Below, in pieces: positions 1 to 5,115 of a DNA stretch of 19,410 bases; positions within the stretch are counted from its first letter, which is position 1; every line of letters starts with the position of its first letter. The DNA is from Clostridiales bacterium (lineage in GTDB: Bacteria > Bacillota > Clostridia > Monoglobales > Monoglobaceae): the NCBI GenBank assembly GCA_016303265.1, contig JAEDLZ010000020.1:1-19410 (forward strand), written 5' to 3'. The translations under genes and the position numbers were made by a program. The notes beneath the pieces are model-generated. The model saw only the letters and a list, made by a program, of their open reading frames with translations. It was not told where the DNA came from and made no database searches.

Positions 1-207
1 GCTCTTGAAACAACTTTACATAACACTTTCAGAGGGAAAGAAGTAAATAAGGTTAATTTAAAAAAGGAATTTTATAAAGTTTCATTAGACGAAATAGAAA
101 AAGTTGTAAAAGAAAATCATAATGCAACCGTAACATTTACTAAGGTTGCAGAAGCAGCTCAATACAGAGAGACTTTAAAAATTGAACAAAAGCAACAACA
201 TGATTAA
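1..207 (+). CDS. C-terminal fragment of a GIY-YIG / T5orf172-like (DUF4041-type) protein, 5' truncated by the window
   Basis: An open frame runs from base 1 to a TAA at 205-207 (68 codons). The residues LHNTF, then KVNLKKEFYKVSLDEI, then an acidic/basic tail with TKVAEAAQYRETL, read like the end of the T5orf172 GIY-YIG-type domain found in phage proteins annotated as DUF4041. In those proteins a stretch about hypertrophied child repeats of L-(R/K)-KEF-(F/Y)-x-V-S/T-LDEI is common. The catalytic GIY and YIG motifs would be upstream of this window and cannot be seen. The next gene starts 28 bases later with its own ribosome binding site. The family call rests on memory of the motif alone. Confidence 0.5.
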   Translation, partial: ALETTLHNTFRGKEVNKVNLKKEFYKVSLDEIEKVVKENHNATVTFTKVAEAAQYRETLKIEQKQQHD

Positions 208-240
208 AAATTACACATACAAAGGAGAAAGAGTTATGAA
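201..240 (+). repeat. Translation leader, copy 1 (copied at 551-587)
   Basis: Bases 201-230 match 551-580 at 26 of 30 positions without gaps. The following GAGTTATGAA matches TTATGAA after a 3-base deletion in the second copy. Each copy carries an AAGGAGAAA ribosome binding site and an ATG. This copy overlaps the end of the upstream gene and leads into the zinc-ribbon gene. Confidence 0.6.
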
Positions 241-469
241 ATGTTCAAAATGTGGTAGTGATAATGTAAAAGTGACATTAGAGCAGACAGGGGGCAAAAC
301 CCGTACGCGAAATACCGGCTGTTTATGGGGTTTAGGGCGTTTAATGCTTATTTTCTGCACATGTGGACTATGGCTCTTAGTAGGGAGACGCAAAAAAACA
401 AGTAATACCAGTTTTAAAAACAAAACAGTCGCAATATGTCAGAATTGCGGAAATAAGTGGTATGTATAG
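236..469 (+). CDS. Small zinc-ribbon protein with a central hydrophobic segment
   Basis: The protein has 77 residues when started at the ATG at 236, which has AAAGGAGAAA 6-15 bases upstream. An upstream in-frame start at 182 would overlap the previous gene and lacks such a site. A CxxC pair at residues 3-6 (CSKC) and another at 68-71 (CQNC, followed by GNKW) form a split zinc ribbon. Between them a Gly/Arg-rich stretch and a hydrophobic segment at about 29-50 (rich in L, W, C, G) are followed by RRKK, which fits a membrane anchor or hairpin with a positive cytoplasmic side. The function is unknown. Similar short zinc-ribbon proteins are common on phages and islands; a role in nucleic acid or membrane sensing would be a guess. 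Confidence 0.7.
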   Translation: MKCSKCGSDNVKVTLEQTGGKTRTRNTGCLWGLGRLMLIFCTCGLWLLVGRRKKTSNTSFKNKTVAICQNCGNKWYV

Positions 470-550
470 TCCGTCTCACAAATATACTTGCTATATGGAT
501 ATAAAATGTGTAAAAATTTGTCTAAAAACTGCAAGCAAATATTTAAAAGA

Positions 551-587
551 TAATTAAAATTTATACATACTAAGGAGAAATTATGAA
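551..587 (+). repeat. Translation leader, copy 2
   Basis: This is the second copy of the leader at 201-240, with 26 of 30 matches over 551-580. It keeps TAAGGAGAAA and an ATG at 583, but leads into only 22 codons. Confidence 0.6.
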
Positions 588-651
588 AACGGTTAAATCA
601 GAGAGATATAACTTCTTAATGGTTTTTAGCGCATATTTTCCGTTATATTAA
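583..651 (+). CDS. 22-codon ORF with a good ribosome binding site; possible gene remnant
   Basis: The ATG at 583 lies 6 bases after TAAGGAGAAA, and the frame stops at TAA 649-651. The peptide begins MKTVKSERY and ends in a hydrophobic AYFPLY. The initiation region is a near copy of that of the zinc-ribbon gene, but the coding part is not similar. It may be the start of a gene lost by deletion, a translated leader peptide for hicBA 62 bases downstream, or nothing. No family is recognised. Confidence 0.25.
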   Translation: MKTVKSERYNFLMVFSAYFPLY

Positions 652-713
652 CCAAATAGGCATATAATAAAAATATAACACTCGATACCTGATAATACAA
701 GGAGGTTTTATTT

Positions 714-932
714 ATGGAATATGTTGTAAACTTAGACTGGGATAATGAGGCAGATGTTTGGATTGCAACAAGCGAGGATATTCCCGGGCTTGTATTGGAA
801 TCAGGCTCATACGACGCACTTTTAGAAAGAGTGCGGTTTGCAATCCCCGAGCTTCTCGAAATGAACGAAAAAGCTCCCTCTCCTCTTGCATTGACCTTTC
901 TCTCTAAAAGACAGGAAAGGATTATTTTGTGA
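714..932 (+). CDS. hicB: HicB-type antitoxin, DUF1902 family
   Basis: The protein has 72 residues. The start is set by AAGGAGG seven to eight bases upstream of the ATG. The sequence reads VNLDWDNEADVWIATSEDIPGLVLESGS, then RVRFAIPELLEMN, which matches the DUF1902 / HicB partial RNase H fold (W-D-x-E-A-x-V-W, then D-I-P-G-L). The protein stops after about 70 residues, so the C-terminal ribbon-helix-helix or helix-turn-helix domain of many HicB proteins is absent. Its expected job is to bind and block the HicA toxin encoded next. The stop TGA overlaps the hicA ATG by one base (TGATG), giving translational coupling. Antitoxin first is the reverse of the classic hicA-hicB order. Without a DNA-binding domain, self-repression would need another protein or may not occur. 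Confidence 0.85.
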   Translation: MEYVVNLDWDNEADVWIATSEDIPGLVLESGSYDALLERVRFAIPELLEMNEKAPSPLALTFLSKRQERIIL

Positions 933-1126
933 TGGCTGAATACGAAAAGAAAGTCCGCGAGATTTTGAAACAATACTGCTGCACATTTGTCAGACGCAGA
1001 AAAGGCGATCACGATATATGGTACAGTCCTTTGTCTAACCGAAATATAACTGTTGACACAAAGATAAAATCACGCCACACAGCAAACGCAATATTAAAAC
1101 AAGCGGGAATAAACTACAAATTTTAA
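932..1126 (+). CDS. hicA: HicA-type mRNA interferase toxin
   Basis: The protein has 64 residues from the ATG at 932; a GTG at 929 is an alternative. Key stretches are RRRKGDHDIWYSP at about 21-33, holding the expected catalytic histidine (H27), and VDTKIKSRHTANAILKQAGI at the C-terminus, both characteristic of the small dsRBD-like HicA fold. HicA toxins cut mRNA when free of HicB. The TGATG overlap with hicB and the shared upstream region show one transcription unit. All expected elements are present, so there is no sign that the toxin is dead. On a mobile element such a pair usually stabilises the element or acts against phage, but which applies here cannot be seen. Confidence 0.88.
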   Translation: MAEYEKKVREILKQYCCTFVRRRKGDHDIWYSPLSNRNITVDTKIKSRHTANAILKQAGINYKF

Positions 1127-1129
1127 TAT

Positions 1130-1162
1130 AAAAAAAGCCTCCGTTGTTACAGCAACAGAGGC
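1130..1162. terminator. Hairpin after hicA; A-tract on its 5' side
   Basis: GCCTC (1137-1141) and GTTG (1143-1146) pair with CAAC (1153-1156) and GAGGC (1158-1162), with one C/A mismatch. Seven A lie before the stem and no T-run after it. As an intrinsic terminator it would therefore work on the - strand. It sits directly after the hicA stop, like the matching hairpin after the NYN gene. Confidence 0.55.
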
Positions 1163-1188
1163 AAGATGAAAAAATTTGCTCAAAAGTA

Positions 1189-1217
1189 TTGACAAAATGA
1201 ATTTTGGGGTATATTAT
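1189..1217 (+). promoter_or_regulatory. Sigma-A promoter for the NYN gene
   Basis: TTGACA at 1189-1194 is followed by a 17-base spacer and TATTAT at 1212-1217. A TATAAT at 1215-1220 overlaps it but would give a 20-base spacer. The expected start is near 1224, giving a leader of about 100 bases before the NYN gene. Confidence 0.7.
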
Positions 1218-1221
1218 AATT

Positions 1222-1239
1222 GTGTAAAGAAATTTACAC
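1222..1239 (+). promoter_or_regulatory. Perfect inverted repeat at the transcription start; operator or 5' hairpin
   Basis: GTGTAAA (1222-1228) and TTTACAC (1233-1239) are exact inverted copies with a GAAA spacer. The position, directly after the -10 box, suits a repressor operator. If transcribed it would also fold as a seven-bp hairpin with a GAAA loop. Confidence 0.5.
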
Positions 1240-1248
1240 TGTTAATAT

Positions 1249-1304
1249 GCCCACGGGAGTAGTCCTTCCACCATACGGAAAGTGACGAAACCTTGGGTTT
1301 TTTT
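1249..1304 (+). ncRNA. Compact structured leader before the NYN gene, yybP-ykoY-like core, ending in a T-run
   Basis: GCCCA (1249-1253) can pair with TGGGT (1294-1298), and GG (1255-1256) with CC (1291-1292), across one C/T mismatch. The strand between reads GGGAGTAG (1255-1262), and the return strand reads GAAACCTTGGG. The manganese-sensing yybP-ykoY motif has GGGGAGUAG and a returning GACCUU in the same geometry. A single inner stem, TTCC (1266-1269) with GGAA (1277-1280), is visible, and seven T follow at 1298-1304, as in a transcription-termination switch. At about 55 bases it is much shorter than the usual yybP-ykoY, and the gene after it is no manganese transporter. I call it a candidate cis-acting RNA, not a confirmed riboswitch. 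Confidence 0.4.
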
Positions 1305-1325
1305 ATTAAGAAAGGTATGATATTT

Positions 1326-1997
1326 ATGATAAGAGTTGCTATTTTGGTTGACGGCGGTTTTTATCGGAAAAGAGCCAAATCACTTTTTGGAGAAAAATCA
1401 GCGCAAGCTAGTGCAGAAGAATTGGAAAACTATTGCAAGGCACATTTAAGGCAAGGCGAAAAAACTGAGACTTGCTTATATCGTATTTTTTATTACGATT
1501 GTCCACCATGCGATAAAAATATTTATCATCCATTTACCCAAAGCAATGTTTCTCTTAAGAAGAGTCCCATGTATGAATGGATGAATACCTTTATAAATGA
1601 ACTTAAATCAAAACGCAAATTTGCTTTAAGAATGGGACGCTTATCCGATAATGAAGCTGGATACATACTAAAACCCGATATATTAAAAGCCCTTTTTTCT
1701 GGCAAGAAAAAATTTGAAGAAATCTCCGATAATGACTTTCGCCTAGATATAAAACAAAAAACGATGGATATGAAATTAGGGACAGATATTGCATCTATGT
1801 CCTTAAAAAAGCAAGTTGACCAGATAATTTTAATTGCAGGAGACAGTGATTTTGTTCCTGCCGCAAAACTGGCTCGTCGGGAAGGAGTTGATTTCATTCT
1901 CGATCCTATGGGCAATAAAATCAATGATGACTTAAACGAACATATAGACGGTATTAGAAGCAAAATCAAAAAATTCCAAGCTTTAGAAACAAATTAA
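1326..1997 (+). CDS. NYN-domain (LabA/DUF88-like, PIN-like fold) protein, probable RNase
   Basis: The protein has 223 residues from the ATG at 1326, which has AGAAAGG ten bases upstream; the ATG at 1317 is too close to that site. The N-terminus MIRVAILVDGGFYRKR carries the first acidic residue (D9). MDMKLGTD at 147-154 gives D148 and D154, and IAGDSDFVPAAKLARREGV at 170-188 gives D173 and D175. This is the acidic set of the NYN branch of PIN-fold nucleases, so an Mg-dependent RNase is expected. A family-specific middle section (about 50-140) contains CPPCD and a Lys-rich stretch. It has its own promoter, inverted repeat and structured leader, and it is flanked by hicBA and the integrase. NYN proteins of this type are frequent on phages and islands. 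The substrate is unknown; a defence role is only an inference. Confidence 0.8.
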   Translation: MIRVAILVDGGFYRKRAKSLFGEKSAQASAEELENYCKAHLRQGEKTETCLYRIFYYDCPPCDKNIYHPFTQSNVSLKKSPMYEWMNTFINELKSKRKFALRMGRLSDNEAGYILKPDILKALFSGKKKFEEISDNDFRLDIKQKTMDMKLGTDIASMSLKKQVDQIILIAGDSDFVPAAKLARREGVDFILDPMGNKINDDLNEHIDGIRSKIKKFQALETN

Positions 1998-2000
1998 AAT

Positions 2001-2032
2001 AAAAGCCTCGCTATGTTGGAGCATGGCGAGGC
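2001..2032. terminator. Hairpin after the NYN gene, same design as 1130-1162
   Basis: GCCTCGC (2005-2011), T, ATG pairs with CAT, G, GCGAGGC (2026-2032): an 11-bp stem with one G-T pair and a six-base loop. AAAA precedes it and no T-run follows. Both hairpins begin A-A-A-GCCTC, end GAGGCAAG, and start within about 12 bases of a stop codon. Confidence 0.55.
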
Positions 2033-2044
2033 AAGTGATACGGC

Positions 2045-2124
2045 AAGGAAGTGCTTCCTTACAATACCTATTAGCAAGGATATTGTAACACAAACACTTC
2101 TATTTGTCAAGCAAAGGAGTGTTT
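2045..2124 (+). promoter_or_regulatory. Integrase leader with three nested hairpins; the last can cover the ribosome binding site
   Basis: Three stems are visible. The first is AAGGAAG (2045-2051) with CTTCCTT (2054-2060). The second is TTACAATACC (2059-2068) with GG-A-TATTGTAA (2078-2088), sharing two bases with the first. The third is AAACACTTC (2092-2100) with GGAGTGTTT (2116-2124), nine pairs including one G-T, with a 15-base loop. The GGAG of the third stem is the ribosome binding site of the integrase, so that stem would block translation. Confidence 0.5.
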
Positions 2125-2130
2125 ACTTTT

Positions 2131-3156
2131 ATGAAAAGACGAGCTGACGGAAGATATTTAAAGATTATAACCGTCAATGGGAAAAAACTATACTTCTATA
2201 GTCGGGAAACCACCGAAAAAGCAGCCGAAAAAGATATTCAGGCGCAATTGCTCAGATACCGCGAAAAAGAAGAATGCGGACGGCTTTTTAAAGAAATCGC
2301 AAACGAATGGAGCGAAATAAAGCGAAACGAACTTGCCCCTATGGTATGGGAGAAATCTTATAACGCATCTTTTGACCGCATTGTTAAGCATTTCAACGGT
2401 GAATATATAAAATCAATAACCGCAAGGGATATTGATTATTTTATCAAAGGCCTCGCTTTTAAACGATACTCCCAAAAGACAGTAACCACACATAAGAATA
2501 TTTTTAACATGATTTTTAATTATGCTTTCATAAACGGTGACATTTCCATTAACCCGGTGCCAAGCATTAAGGTTCCTTCAGGACTTCCGAAAGCTGAAAG
2601 GCTCATGCCTAAAGACAGTGAAATAGAGATTATCCGCACGCATTACAAAGGCAACGATTTTCTTGCCTATTTTCTTCTGTATACAGGGTTAAGAATATCA
2701 GAAGCTATGGCGATAACCGACAAAGATATAGACCTTAAAAACAAACTGATTTCGGTAAATAAAAAAGTAATCTGGCAAACCAATGCTCCCGAAATTATTC
2801 ACAAGACAAAAACAAAAGCCGGCACAAGAACCGTTCCCCTTTTGGATAAGCTCGCCTGCAGACTTCCCAAATTCAAAGGTTATCTGTTCAGTACCGACGG
2901 CGGAAAGACTCCGTACACAAGAAAAGAACTAAGATACAGGTGGTCACATTATCAAAAAGAATATGGCCTGACCGTTACGGCTCATCAGCTACGGCACGGA
3001 TTTTGCACAATGGCATTTGAAGCAGGGCTTGAGCCTAAAGAACTCCAGGAAATAATCGGACATGCCGACATCAATACTACCATGAATATCTATACCGAAC
3101 TTCGGCAAAAACAAAAAGATAAAGTCAGAGAAAAACTAAATAACTATGACTTTTAA
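2131..3156 (+). CDS. int: Tyrosine recombinase / site-specific integrase
   Basis: The protein has 341 residues from the ATG at 2131, preceded by AAAGGAG. A TTG at 2104 would extend it but lies upstream of that site. The N-terminus (MKRRADGRY, then a Tyr- and Lys-rich strand) fits an AP2-like arm-binding domain. A SAM-like core-binding domain spans about 50-145. The catalytic domain spans about 160-340, with R188 (TGLRISEA), K229 (KTKAGTRTVPL), H285 and R288 (HQLRH), H311 (GHADINTT) and the nucleophile Y321 (NIYTEL). All six are present, so the enzyme should be active. It cuts and rejoins DNA at the attachment site to insert or excise the element. The gene ends 126 bases before tRNA-Pro(GGG), its likely target. 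Confidence 0.95.
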   Translation: MKRRADGRYLKIITVNGKKLYFYSRETTEKAAEKDIQAQLLRYREKEECGRLFKEIANEWSEIKRNELAPMVWEKSYNASFDRIVKHFNGEYIKSITARDIDYFIKGLAFKRYSQKTVTTHKNIFNMIFNYAFINGDISINPVPSIKVPSGLPKAERLMPKDSEIEIIRTHYKGNDFLAYFLLYTGLRISEAMAITDKDIDLKNKLISVNKKVIWQTNAPEIIHKTKTKAGTRTVPLLDKLACRLPKFKGYLFSTDGGKTPYTRKELRYRWSHYQKEYGLTVTAHQLRHGFCTMAFEAGLEPKELQEIIGHADINTTMNIYTELRQKQKDKVREKLNNYDF

Positions 3157-3158
3157 TC

Positions 3159-3180
3159 TGACTAACTTTTGACTAACTTT
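3159..3180 (+). repeat. 11-bp tandem direct repeat after the integrase; possible arm-type integrase sites
   Basis: TGACTAACTTT occurs at 3159-3169 and again, exactly, at 3170-3180. A weaker related stretch (TATGACTTTT) overlaps the end of the gene at 3145-3154. Short direct repeats between an integrase gene and its tRNA target are typical of arm-type integrase binding sites. That role is an inference from position. Confidence 0.5.
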
Positions 3181-3234
3181 TTTAAGCATTTTTAAGGTTT
3201 TTTATGACCTTTTAAACACGAAATAAAACAGCAA

Positions 3235-3277
3235 AAAAGCTGATAACAGCGGGATTTTCCCATTATTATCAGCTTTT
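3235..3277. terminator. Bidirectional terminator between the integrase and the tRNA-Pro genes
   Basis: AAAAGCTGATAA (3235-3246) and TTATCAGCTTTT (3266-3277) form a perfect 12-bp stem. Inside it, GGG and CCC around ATTTT can add three more pairs. A and T runs flank both sides, so it should stop integrase transcripts from the left and tRNA transcripts from the right. Confidence 0.85.
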
Positions 3278-3282
3278 ATTAT

Positions 3283-3320
3283 TGGTCGGAGTGACAGGAC
3301 TTGAACCTGCGGCCCCTAGA
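3283..3320. other. Probable attachment site (tRNA-Pro(GGG) 3' half)
   Basis: The integrase gene ends 126 bases away from the 3' end of this tRNA, with repeats in between. The expected crossover is in the T arm to CCA region (roughly 3283-3310) or the anticodon arm. No second copy of the tRNA 3' sequence occurs in 1-3282, so the partner site should lie beyond the left edge. The exact core length cannot be read from one end. Confidence 0.45.
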
Positions 3321-3358
3321 CCCCCAGTCTAGTGCGCTACCAACTGCGCTACACCCCG
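3283..3358 (-). tRNA. tRNA-Pro, anticodon GGG
   Basis: Read on the - strand it has 76 bases with an encoded CCA. The acceptor stem CGGGGTG pairs with CACTCCG, including the C1-G72 pair usual in bacterial tRNA-Pro. The anticodon arm has a five-bp stem CTAGA/TCTAG and the loop CTGGGGG, giving anticodon GGG. The T arm contains GGTTCAAGTCC. It follows tRNA-Pro(CGG) by 96 bases and is probably transcribed with it. Its 3' end abuts the element. Confidence 0.96.
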
Positions 3359-3451
3359 TAATGTAAAACCGCACAAGCACCCTGTACGGACATTCGTGCG
3401 ATAATAACTCAATACTAAATCTGCCAAACTTTCCACATTAAAATACGAAAG

Positions 3452-3531
<80 letters not shown>

Positions 3532-3547
3532 TTTGACCTACCGCATT

Positions 3548-3576
3548 ATTATATCACAAATTTTTCTTCTTTGCAA
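3548..3576 (-). promoter_or_regulatory. Promoter of the tRNA-Pro pair
   Basis: On the - strand TTGCAA (3571-3576), a 17-base spacer and TATAAT (3548-3553) with an extended -10 TGA. Transcription would start about 10 bases before the tRNA-Pro(CGG) gene. Confidence 0.8.
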
Positions 3577-3604
3577 GTATATTTTGCAAATTTTTTGAAT
3601 TTTT

Positions 3605-4315
3605 TTATTTTTCTTTTATTATATCCTTTATAACTTCTCCTGCAATTATAAATCCCATTACCGGCGGGACAAACGAAACGCTCCCGGGCGGCAGCTTTTC
3701 CATATCCTTACCGCCGGTCTGTTTATGTTTTATCGGTTCTTCCTCCGAGTATACCACCTTAAGCTCTTTTATATTTCTTTTTTTCAGTTCCCGTCGCATA
3801 ACGCGACACAGGGGGCACACTCTTGTACTGAATATATCTGCAACCCGAAATTCCTGCGGATTGAGCTTATTTCCCGCTCCCATCGCACTTATTTCAGGTA
3901 TATTTTCCGCCTTACACTTCTTTGCAATAGCAAGTTTTGCCGCAACGGTATCTACTGCATCCACAACATAATCTACTTTCTCTGTAAAAAACTCGTCAAT
4001 GTTGTCGGGCAGACAGAATTTCTCCTGTACGCAGACGCAAATTTCCGGATTGATTTCCTCAATGCGTTTTTTCATTACCAACACCTTAGGCTGACCTATG
4101 GTTGTTTTCAGGGCAACTATCTGGCGGTTTATATTGCTTTCCGAAACCTTGTCGCTGTCTACAAGAGTTATTTTGCCCACGCCCGCTCTTGCAATTGCTT
4201 CTGCCGCAGAGCCGCCGACACCTCCTATACCGAAGATAAGCACATGGGATTTTTCTAATTTTTTAACCGCCGCATTACCGATAAGCAGCTCCGTTCTTTG
4301 GTGTATTTCAGACAT
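3605..4315 (-). CDS. tcdA: tRNA threonylcarbamoyladenosine dehydratase, TcdA (CsdL/HesA/MoeB/ThiF family)
   Basis: The protein has 236 residues. The ATG at 4315 has AAAGGA six bases upstream. GIGGVGG at 29-35 is the ATP-binding loop of the E1-like fold, followed by VDSDKVSESNINRQ at 52-65 with the ATP-contacting Asp, Asn and Arg. CPLC at 167-170 is followed by a basic stretch (RRELKKR). The length and the C-terminal GSVSFVPPVMGFIIAGEVI match TcdA, which uses ATP to cyclise t6A to ct6A at position 37 of ANN-decoding tRNAs. The gene starts only 15 bases after the T-run of the mgsA terminator and is followed by the tRNA-Pro promoter. A more general MoeB/ThiF role is less likely, as no sulfur-carrier genes are near. 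Confidence 0.9.
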   Translation of the reverse strand: MSEIHQRTELLIGNAAVKKLEKSHVLIFGIGGVGGSAAEAIARAGVGKITLVDSDKVSESNINRQIVALKTTIGQPKVLVMKKRIEEINPEICVCVQEKFCLPDNIDEFFTEKVDYVVDAVDTVAAKLAIAKKCKAENIPEISAMGAGNKLNPQEFRVADIFSTRVCPLCRVMRRELKKRNIKELKVVYSEEEPIKHKQTGGKDMEKLPPGSVSFVPPVMGFIIAGEVIKDIIKEK

Positions 4316-4330
4316 ATTGTTCCTTTCGAG

Positions 4331-4355
4331 AAAAAATCCGCCGCATTGCGGCGGA
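4331..4355 (-). terminator. Intrinsic terminator after mgsA, directly before tcdA
   Basis: On the - strand TCCGCCGC, a three-base loop and GCGGCGGA form an eight-bp GC-rich stem followed by six T. It closes the minD-minE-mgsA unit. The tcdA ribosome binding site follows within about 10 bases. Confidence 0.9.
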
Positions 4356-4392
4356 GAAATTTCTATTTTTATTTATTATTTGGGGTGATTTA

Positions 4393-4797
4393 CTATTTTT
4401 TGGGATTTACTATATCACGCCAGTCAAGGTCGCCTCTGTCAAGTCCTCGTATCAAAACCTCTGCGGTTGCAACATTTGTTGCAAGCGGAATATTATGAAC
4501 ATCGCACAATCTGAAAAGTGCGGACACATCAGGCTCATGAGGCTGAGCCGTGAGCGGGTCCCGGAAAAACAGCACCAAATCAATTTCATTATATGCAATA
4601 CGGGCGCCTATCTGCTGATCCCCGCCTTGCGGTCCGGATAAAAACAGGCTCACATTAAGACCTGTTGCGTCTATTACCATTTTCCCCGTTGTCCCCGTTG
4701 CGCAAAGGTTGTGCTTTTGCAATATTGCCTTATAAGCTATACAGAAATCAACCATAAGTTCTTTCTTTTTGTCATGCGCGATAAGAGCTATATTCAT
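4393..4797 (-). CDS. mgsA: Methylglyoxal synthase
   Basis: The protein has 134 residues, slightly shorter than the E. coli enzyme. It converts dihydroxyacetone phosphate to methylglyoxal and phosphate, a bypass of lower glycolysis under phosphate limitation or sugar-phosphate stress. The N-terminal IALIAHDKKK strand leads to TGTTG (phosphate binding) and GPQGGDQQIG with the catalytic Asp at 60; H87 and D90 lie in QPHEPD, and TNVATAE follows. All match the family. GGAGGG stands nine bases before the ATG. It follows minE by 18 bases and ends the minDE transcript at a strong terminator. No metabolic partner is beside it; only transcription links it to division-site genes. Confidence 0.95.
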   Translation of the reverse strand: MNIALIAHDKKKELMVDFCIAYKAILQKHNLCATGTTGKMVIDATGLNVSLFLSGPQGGDQQIGARIAYNEIDLVLFFRDPLTAQPHEPDVSALFRLCDVHNIPLATNVATAEVLIRGLDRGDLDWRDIVNPKK

Positions 4798-4815
4798 AAA
4801 TCATCCCTCCATCAG

Positions 4816-5094
4816 TTATTTTCTTTTCATTGCCTTAATCGGAATATTCGCGGTAAGAGCCGGCACTTCCGACTTTCCGTCTTCACTTTGGGCGGTTGTT
4901 ATATGAATATCAAGTCCGCTGTCGGACACATCCATATATTTTTCAAGTACTTGCATAATTTCATCTTTTATTTTTTCCAAAAACTCTGTATCTGTGTTTG
5001 CACGGTCATGCACCAAAACAAGCTTGAGCCGGTCTTTTGCCAAATCCTTTGACGCAACCTTGCGGCGACCGAATATTCTTGACAAATCTATCAT
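4816..5094 (-). CDS. minE: Cell division topological specificity factor MinE
   Basis: The protein has 92 residues, normal for MinE. The N-terminal MIDLSRIFGRRK is the membrane-targeting amphipathic part. RLKLVLVHDRA (about 22-32) is the MinD-contacting stretch that switches from strand to helix. The C-terminal half, with LDIHITTAQ and ALTANIPIK, is the dimerising topological specificity domain. MinE stimulates MinD ATPase and drives its pole-to-pole oscillation, which keeps MinC away from midcell. AAAGGAG stands nine bases before the ATG. It lies 39 bases after minD, with a 14-bp palindrome in the gap. Presence of MinE rather than DivIVA alone implies an oscillating Min system. Confidence 0.93.
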   Translation of the reverse strand: MIDLSRIFGRRKVASKDLAKDRLKLVLVHDRANTDTEFLEKIKDEIMQVLEKYMDVSDSGLDIHITTAQSEDGKSEVPALTANIPIKAMKRK

Positions 5095-5115
5095 AACGCT
5101 TCTCCTTTAATGTTA

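Larger units (their letters stand above)
1..3282 (+). mobile_element. Integrase end of an integrated element (left part of the window)
   Basis: All genes here run on the + strand, the DNA is visibly richer in A+T than the rest of the window, and the gene set (GIY-YIG-like fragment, HicBA, NYN protein, tyrosine integrase) is accessory. The integrase is the last gene and faces the 3' end of tRNA-Pro(GGG) at 3283, the usual arrangement for elements that insert into tRNA 3' ends. Everything from 3283 onward is - strand and housekeeping. The right boundary is therefore placed at or just inside the tRNA. The left boundary is beyond position 1, so I cannot say whether this is a prophage, an integrative conjugative element or a genomic island. 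Confidence 0.65.

Noticed and set aside
663..668. TATAAT before hicBA as a promoter
   Set aside because: No acceptable -35 box at 16-18 bases and no extended -10, in A+T-rich DNA where the hexamer is expected by chance.
1249..1304. Guanidine-II (mini-ykkC) riboswitch, because of two ACGG-like stretches
   Set aside because: The flanks of the ACGG stretches do not pair to form the two required hairpins.
1526..1969. 147-codon open frame antisense to the NYN gene
   Set aside because: The + strand has the acidic NYN motifs and a ribosome binding site; the antisense frame has neither.
1..3282. A CRISPR array or a second tRNA-derived att copy in the element
   Set aside because: No regularly spaced repeats and no second copy of the tRNA-Pro 3' sequence are present.
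3725..4258. 177-codon open frame on the + strand inside tcdA
   Set aside because: It is antisense to a gene with clear TcdA motifs, has no ribosome binding site, and its residues show no family pattern.
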